From Mangrovimonas sp. ST2L15 (lineage in GTDB: Bacteria; Bacteroidota; Bacteroidia; Flavobacteriales; Flavobacteriaceae), in the NCBI RefSeq assembly GCF_001280515.1, contig NZ_LBIQ01000029.1, positions 1 through 46,385 on the forward strand: 46,385 nucleotides of DNA, in the 5' to 3' direction. Positions within the stretch are counted from its first letter, which is position 1, and each line of letters opens with the position of its first letter. Position numbers and translations under genes: made by a program. The notes under the pieces are model-generated. The model saw nothing but the letters and a program-made list of their open reading frames with translations, searched no databases and was not told where the DNA came from. Of this stretch, positions 43,752-46,385 are shown piece by piece.

Positions 43752-44312
43752 ATGACTACTATCAAACCAAAAAAGGGCTGTTTACTCATCGCAGAACCCA
43801 CAATAATTGGTGATATTTCCTTCAATCGGTCTATCATTCTTTTGGCTGATCACAACGATGAAGGATCCATCGGTTTTATTTTAAATAAACCCTTAGATTA
43901 CACCATAAAAGATCTCATCCCTGAAATTAAGGCTGACTTTAAAATTTATAATGGTGGACCTGTAGAGCAGGATAACCTTTATTTCATTCATAAAATACCG
44001 GACTTAATTCCAAATAGCATAGAGATTTCTATGGGCATCTATTGGGGCGGTGATTTTGATCGAGTAGCAGAACTTATTGCCAATAATGAAATTGAGGAAA
44101 ATAACATTCGCTTTTTCCTTGGCTATTCAGGTTGGGCATCAGAGCAACTCAACGATGAACTTAAATCAAATTCTTGGGTAGTCACAGAAAACATCTATGA
44201 AAACTCCATTATTGAAAAAGACTATGAATCTTTTTGGAAGGAAAAAATGCTGGAGTTTGGGGACGACTACAGTATATGGTCGAATGCTCCTGAAAACCCA
44301 AGTTTCAATTAA
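43752..44312 (+). CDS. YqgE/AlgH family protein
   Basis: A 186-residue protein of the YqgE/AlgH family. Diagnostic motifs: KGCLLIAEPTIIGDISFNRSIILLADHNDEGSIGFILNKPL at the N-terminus, YNGGPVEQDNLYFIH, and FLGYSGWASEQLNDELKSNSW. The fold is compact and the function is unresolved (proposed regulator). Cytoplasmic. Its stop overlaps the convergent class IV aminotransferase stop by 4 nt (44309-44312). Confidence 0.95.
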   Translation: MTTIKPKKGCLLIAEPTIIGDISFNRSIILLADHNDEGSIGFILNKPLDYTIKDLIPEIKADFKIYNGGPVEQDNLYFIHKIPDLIPNSIEISMGIYWGGDFDRVAELIANNEIEENNIRFFLGYSGWASEQLNDELKSNSWVVTENIYENSIIEKDYESFWKEKMLEFGDDYSIWSNAPENPSFN

Positions 44313-45151
44313 GACAACCTAACTTTCACATTTACTTTTTGTAGAATCTCTTTAGCGAATTCAACTGAGAAATTCTTTTTTCTATATTTAGTAACTGGCT
44401 GAATTCCAGTTATAACGTTTGTAATAAACAATTCATCTGCTTTTTGCAACTCAAAAGGTGAAATGGATTCTTCCTTAATCTCCCAATCTGGCATTAATTC
44501 AATAATTTCCATTATCTGTTTCCTCATAATCCCCTTTAAACATCCGTCCTGCAGCGGCGGTGTTTTTACTGTCTTCCCTTTAACTAAAAAAACATTTCCA
44601 TTTAATGCTTCTATCACTTGCTTTTCTGTATTGAGGAGCAGACAATTCTGGAGGTCATTTTCTTGAGCATAGATACTACCCACTACGTTAAGTGCCCTAT
44701 TGTTGGTCTTCAAAGTTGAAAACAAGCCAGGCGCCACATAAAAATCTTTAAATAAATCCACCTGATAGTTATACTCATTTAGGAGGTAAAAATCAGATTC
44801 CAAACCCTTTACAGAAATCAGATAACTCACTCGGTTTGAATTGGGAGTATAAAGTCCTCCTTCTACTCTATTAACGGCTAATTTTATTCTTACCGACTTT
44901 TTTTCAAGATTATTGGCCTGAATCGTTTTCACAATCTCCTCCTGTAAAAATTCCATGGTAAATTCCATAGGAATATCCATTCTTAAAATTCGCATAGAGG
45001 CCATCAAGCGAAAATAATGGTCTTCCCAAAAAAACAGTTTTCCAGAAACATATTTCATGGTTTCAAAAACCATATCACCATAATTATAACCTCTATTTTC
45101 TGCTGATATGAGTTGTTCTGTAGAAGTAAGTGTGCCGTTAAAATTAATCAT
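44309..45151 (-). CDS. Class IV PLP-dependent aminotransferase/aminodeoxychorismate-lyase-type enzyme
   Basis: A 280-residue fold-type IV PLP enzyme. The Schiff-base lysine is K148 (LFSTLKTNNRALN) and the PLP-nitrogen-binding Glu is E181 (VIEALNGNVF). Motifs NRGYNYGDMVFETMKY and CLKGIMRKQI are also typical. The family includes IlvE, D-amino-acid aminotransferase and PabC; the short NRGYNYGD form suggests a PabC-like lyase for folate synthesis, but this cannot be settled by eye. The ATG is preceded by one T7 tract and a perfect hairpin, the terminator of the START-like gene, so expression may depend on read-through. Confidence 0.9.
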   Translation of the reverse strand: MINFNGTLTSTEQLISAENRGYNYGDMVFETMKYVSGKLFFWEDHYFRLMASMRILRMDIPMEFTMEFLQEEIVKTIQANNLEKKSVRIKLAVNRVEGGLYTPNSNRVSYLISVKGLESDFYLLNEYNYQVDLFKDFYVAPGLFSTLKTNNRALNVVGSIYAQENDLQNCLLLNTEKQVIEALNGNVFLVKGKTVKTPPLQDGCLKGIMRKQIMEIIELMPDWEIKEESISPFELQKADELFITNVITGIQPVTKYRKKNFSVEFAKEILQKVNVKVRLS

Positions 45152-45176
45152 AAAAAAATCCCGAATAAATTCGGGA
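45152..45176 (-). terminator. Terminator hairpin directly abutting the aminotransferase start codon
   Basis: On the minus strand TCCCGAAT and ATTCGGGA form a perfect 8-bp stem (45159-45176), followed by T7 (45152-45158), then the ATG of the aminotransferase gene with no gap. It would end START-like transcripts and could act as an attenuator for the next gene. Confidence 0.85.
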
Positions 45177-45203
45177 CAAATATACGGGTTATGATTTTAA
45201 AAT

Positions 45204-45590
45204 CTAGGCTGAACCAAGAACGTGTTTCAAATCTGAAATTTGATTGTCCCAAAGCATTTTAGCCTCTTCAACTTCATCCTCATCAGCAAAATCTGTTACA
45301 ATCAAGCTTACATCTTTAGTGATCTCATCCACCTGAATCTTCATTTCGAAATATGCTGCAGTATCTTCCTCATAAGACCATCTAAACTTAATTCTTTCAC
45401 CGCTTTTCTTACTGACCAATTTTGCTTGCTCCTCAGTACCGTCCCATATAAATTTAAATATTTCTCCTCTTGAATTCACATTTTCTGCAAACCATTCTGA
45501 TAATCCTGAGGGTGTTGATATATATTGATACAGTAACTGTGGTGAGGCATGAATGGGGAACTCCATTTCAAATTTTACTTTTTCGTCCAT
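45204..45590 (-). CDS. START-like (SRPBCC fold) domain protein
   Basis: A 128-residue helix-grip protein: KFEMEFPIHASPQLLYQYISTPSGLSEWFAENVN, then KFIWDGTEEQAKLVSKK, IKFRWSYEED and VSLIVTDFADEDE, ending in an LKHVLG helix. This is the START-like/AHSA1-type family commonly found in Bacteroidota beside the class IV aminotransferase gene. It has a hydrophobic ligand pocket; the ligand is unknown. The gene lies upstream of the aminotransferase gene on the minus strand. Confidence 0.9.
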   Translation of the reverse strand: MDEKVKFEMEFPIHASPQLLYQYISTPSGLSEWFAENVNSRGEIFKFIWDGTEEQAKLVSKKSGERIKFRWSYEEDTAAYFEMKIQVDEITKDVSLIVTDFADEDEVEEAKMLWDNQISDLKHVLGSA

Positions 45591-45675
45591 TTTAAATATT
45601 GATTATTATTCGCTCAATATATACATTAATTGATAAGTTTGCCAAAAAAAATTAAAATATTTTAAACGAATAATC

Positions 45676-45706
45676 TTTGCTGAATTCTAATTTGTTTTTA
45701 TCTTTG
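45676..45706 (+). promoter_or_regulatory. Promoter TTTG-N19-TATCTTTG for the tRNA gene
   Basis: A -33-like TTTG at 45676-45679 and a -7 TATCTTTG at 45699-45706, 13 nt before the mature tRNA 5' end. Confidence 0.7.
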
Positions 45707-45719
45707 CAGCCGTTAAAAT

Positions 45720-45793
45720 GGCGAGGTAGCTCAGTTGGTTAGAGCGTTGGATTCATAACCCAGAGGTCCCGAGTTCAAATCTCGGTCTCGCTA
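45720..45793 (+). tRNA. tRNA-Met (anticodon CAT)
   Basis: A 74-nt cloverleaf. Acceptor arm GGCGAGG pairs with TCTCGCT (with wobble at the ends); D arm GCTC...GAGC; anticodon loop TTCATAA; T arm CCGAG-TTCAAAT-CTCGG; discriminator A. The 3' CCA is not encoded. The A31-C39 pair is shared with other flavobacterial elongator Met tRNAs as far as I recall. CAT could also be Ile2 (lysidine-modified), but the loop context favours Met. Confidence 0.92.
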
Positions 45794-45815
45794 CAAATTT
45801 TAAATAATTGTACAT

Positions 45816-45847
45816 AAACGGTTTAGCAAAGGCTAAACCGTTTTTTT
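45816..45847 (+). terminator. Terminator after tRNA-Met
   Basis: A 12-bp perfect stem AAACGGTTTAGC / GCTAAACCGTTT with an AAAG loop continues into T7. The last T is immediately followed by the ATG at 45848. Confidence 0.92.
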
Positions 45848-46108
45848 ATGCCCAATTATAAAGTTGTTTTTACATTTGCATACGAAAGCCAATACGAAAA
45901 TGCATACGATTTGCCCAACAAAAACAAATTTACCACTCCAAAAATTTACCCATCAAAAGGAGATTTAAGTAAACGTTGGTACGTTTATTTTTCCTTTCAG
46001 AATCCCGATGATCCTTCAAAACTGAAACGGGTCACTCCCTTTTACGGAAAGGTCAATGTATTTAAGACCAAGGAAGAACTTAACCCTTCCGGAAATAAGG
46101 CTACATAA
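45848..46108 (+). pseudogene. Truncated tyrosine integrase (arm-binding N-terminal domain only)
   Basis: An 86-residue frame. KIYPSKGDLSKRWYVYFSFQNPDDPSKLKRVTPFYGKVNVFKTKEE matches the N-terminal arm-type DNA-binding domain of Bacteroidota tyrosine recombinases (typically KIYTAN-DLSKRWYVYYSF ... R-x-T-x-Y-G-N-x-FKTKEER). A full protein has about 400 residues; this one changes to NPSGNKAT and stops soon after KTKEE. It lies right behind tRNA-Met, a common attachment site, and is likely the remnant of an integrated element. The catalytic domain is absent from the remaining window. Confidence 0.7.
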
Positions 46109-46201
46109 TTTTAATAATTATGTATAAAAATGGTAAAGCAATTAGACGCCACAGCGTATCGTTAAATTGAAAATTTTAGACGTACTTACCCCTGGAAAAC
46201 T

Positions 46202-46385
46202 TTATAAGAACCAATTATTGGTAATTAACTCTACAGTATTCATATTACTAACATGTAAAAATTCATTTTTGGAGGCGTTGTATGTATAATCCTTGCCCCA
46301 CTCAGAAAAAGATTTGGATACTGCTTCAATGGCATCACATATACTTTCTAATTCTTCATTGGTCATGGTTGGATGAATGGACATC
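46202..46385 (-). CDS. C-terminus of a class V PLP aminotransferase (partial)
   Basis: The minus-strand frame enters at the window edge and stops at 46202. It reads MSIHPTMTNEELESICDAIEAVSKSFSEWGKDYTYN, the C-terminal small domain of class V-fold aminotransferases (R-x-S-I-H-P-T-x-x-E-E-L signature), so the first Met here is internal. The PLP lysine and other active-site residues are outside the window. It faces the truncated integrase, with about 90 nt of featureless sequence between them. Confidence 0.65.
   Translation of the reverse strand, partial: MSIHPTMTNEELESICDAIEAVSKSFSEWGKDYTYNASKNEFLHVSNMNTVELITNNWFL

Overview
The window looks like a chromosomal segment of a marine-type Flavobacteriaceae (Bacteroidota). 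The support is: AT-rich DNA; at least nine promoters with the Bacteroidota -7 element TAnnTTTG instead of a sigma70 -10 box; two proteins with type IX secretion C-terminal sorting domains; a fused E1 alpha/beta 2-oxoacid dehydrogenase; and families typical of this phylum (DUF4290, HsdR_N-type small protein, START-like protein, YqgE, lmo0937-type membrane peptide). Most of the window is ordinary core genome.

Layout. 1-3.4 kb: tail of an unknown gene, uvrA, a 55-residue membrane peptide. 3.5-7.1 kb: a LOG-family protein, then a 951-residue M1-peptidase-like protein that lacks the HEXXH motif and ends in a predicted outer-membrane barrel. 7.3-12.3 kb: fused E1 dehydrogenase, a lipoprotein, a PfpI/DJ-1 protein, holA. 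12.4-15.1 kb: two tandem secreted LamG paralogues lying between holA and the HsdR_N gene. 15.2-20.4 kb: HsdR_N protein, GT2 glycosyltransferase, OmpA-like lipoprotein, YciO/Sua5 protein, and a coupled pair of exported proteins (aspartic-protease-like; triple CBM48). 20.4-24.65 kb: accessory array (below). 24.65-36.3 kb: uvrD/pcrA helicase, AsmA-like protein, glutamate-synthase-type FMN oxidoreductase, a small membrane-anchored protein, patatin, M1 peptidase, recG. 36.3-45.6 kb: SMP-30 lipoprotein, murA with Asp in place of the catalytic Cys, DUF4290, DUF493, an AAA ATPase-recQ-fmt operon, HU, YqgE, class IV aminotransferase, START-like protein. 45.7-46.4 kb: tRNA-Met (CAT), a truncated tyrosine integrase, and the C-terminus of a class V aminotransferase.

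The most interesting region is 20.4-24.65 kb. Six small minus-strand genes (TPR/RraB-like, two exported unknowns, an outer-membrane barrel broken by a frameshift, a GRAM-like membrane protein, a small membrane protein) are separated by six related imperfect palindromes of about 80-160 bp. The best preserved have the order ACAAC box, 5-6 nt spacer, TATAACC-type arm, variable centre, complementary arm, 3-nt ATT spacer, GTTGTA box. Box orientation (AAC near the preceding gene's stop, GTT 17-20 nt before the next start codon) and the unequal spacers resemble integron attC sites, but no integrase is present and the boxes do not match the canonical RYYYAAC/GTTRRRY consensus. I interpret it as an integrase-less, integron-like cassette array of Bacteroidota type, with REP-like palindromes nested in three of the junctions. 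This is inference from sequence layout and has not been tested by any search.

Functional links: uvrA, uvrD/pcrA, recG, recQ and holA serve DNA repair and replication; murA, the GT2 enzyme, the OmpA-like lipoprotein and the AsmA-like protein serve the envelope; fmt, the tRNA and the YciO/Sua5 protein concern translation.
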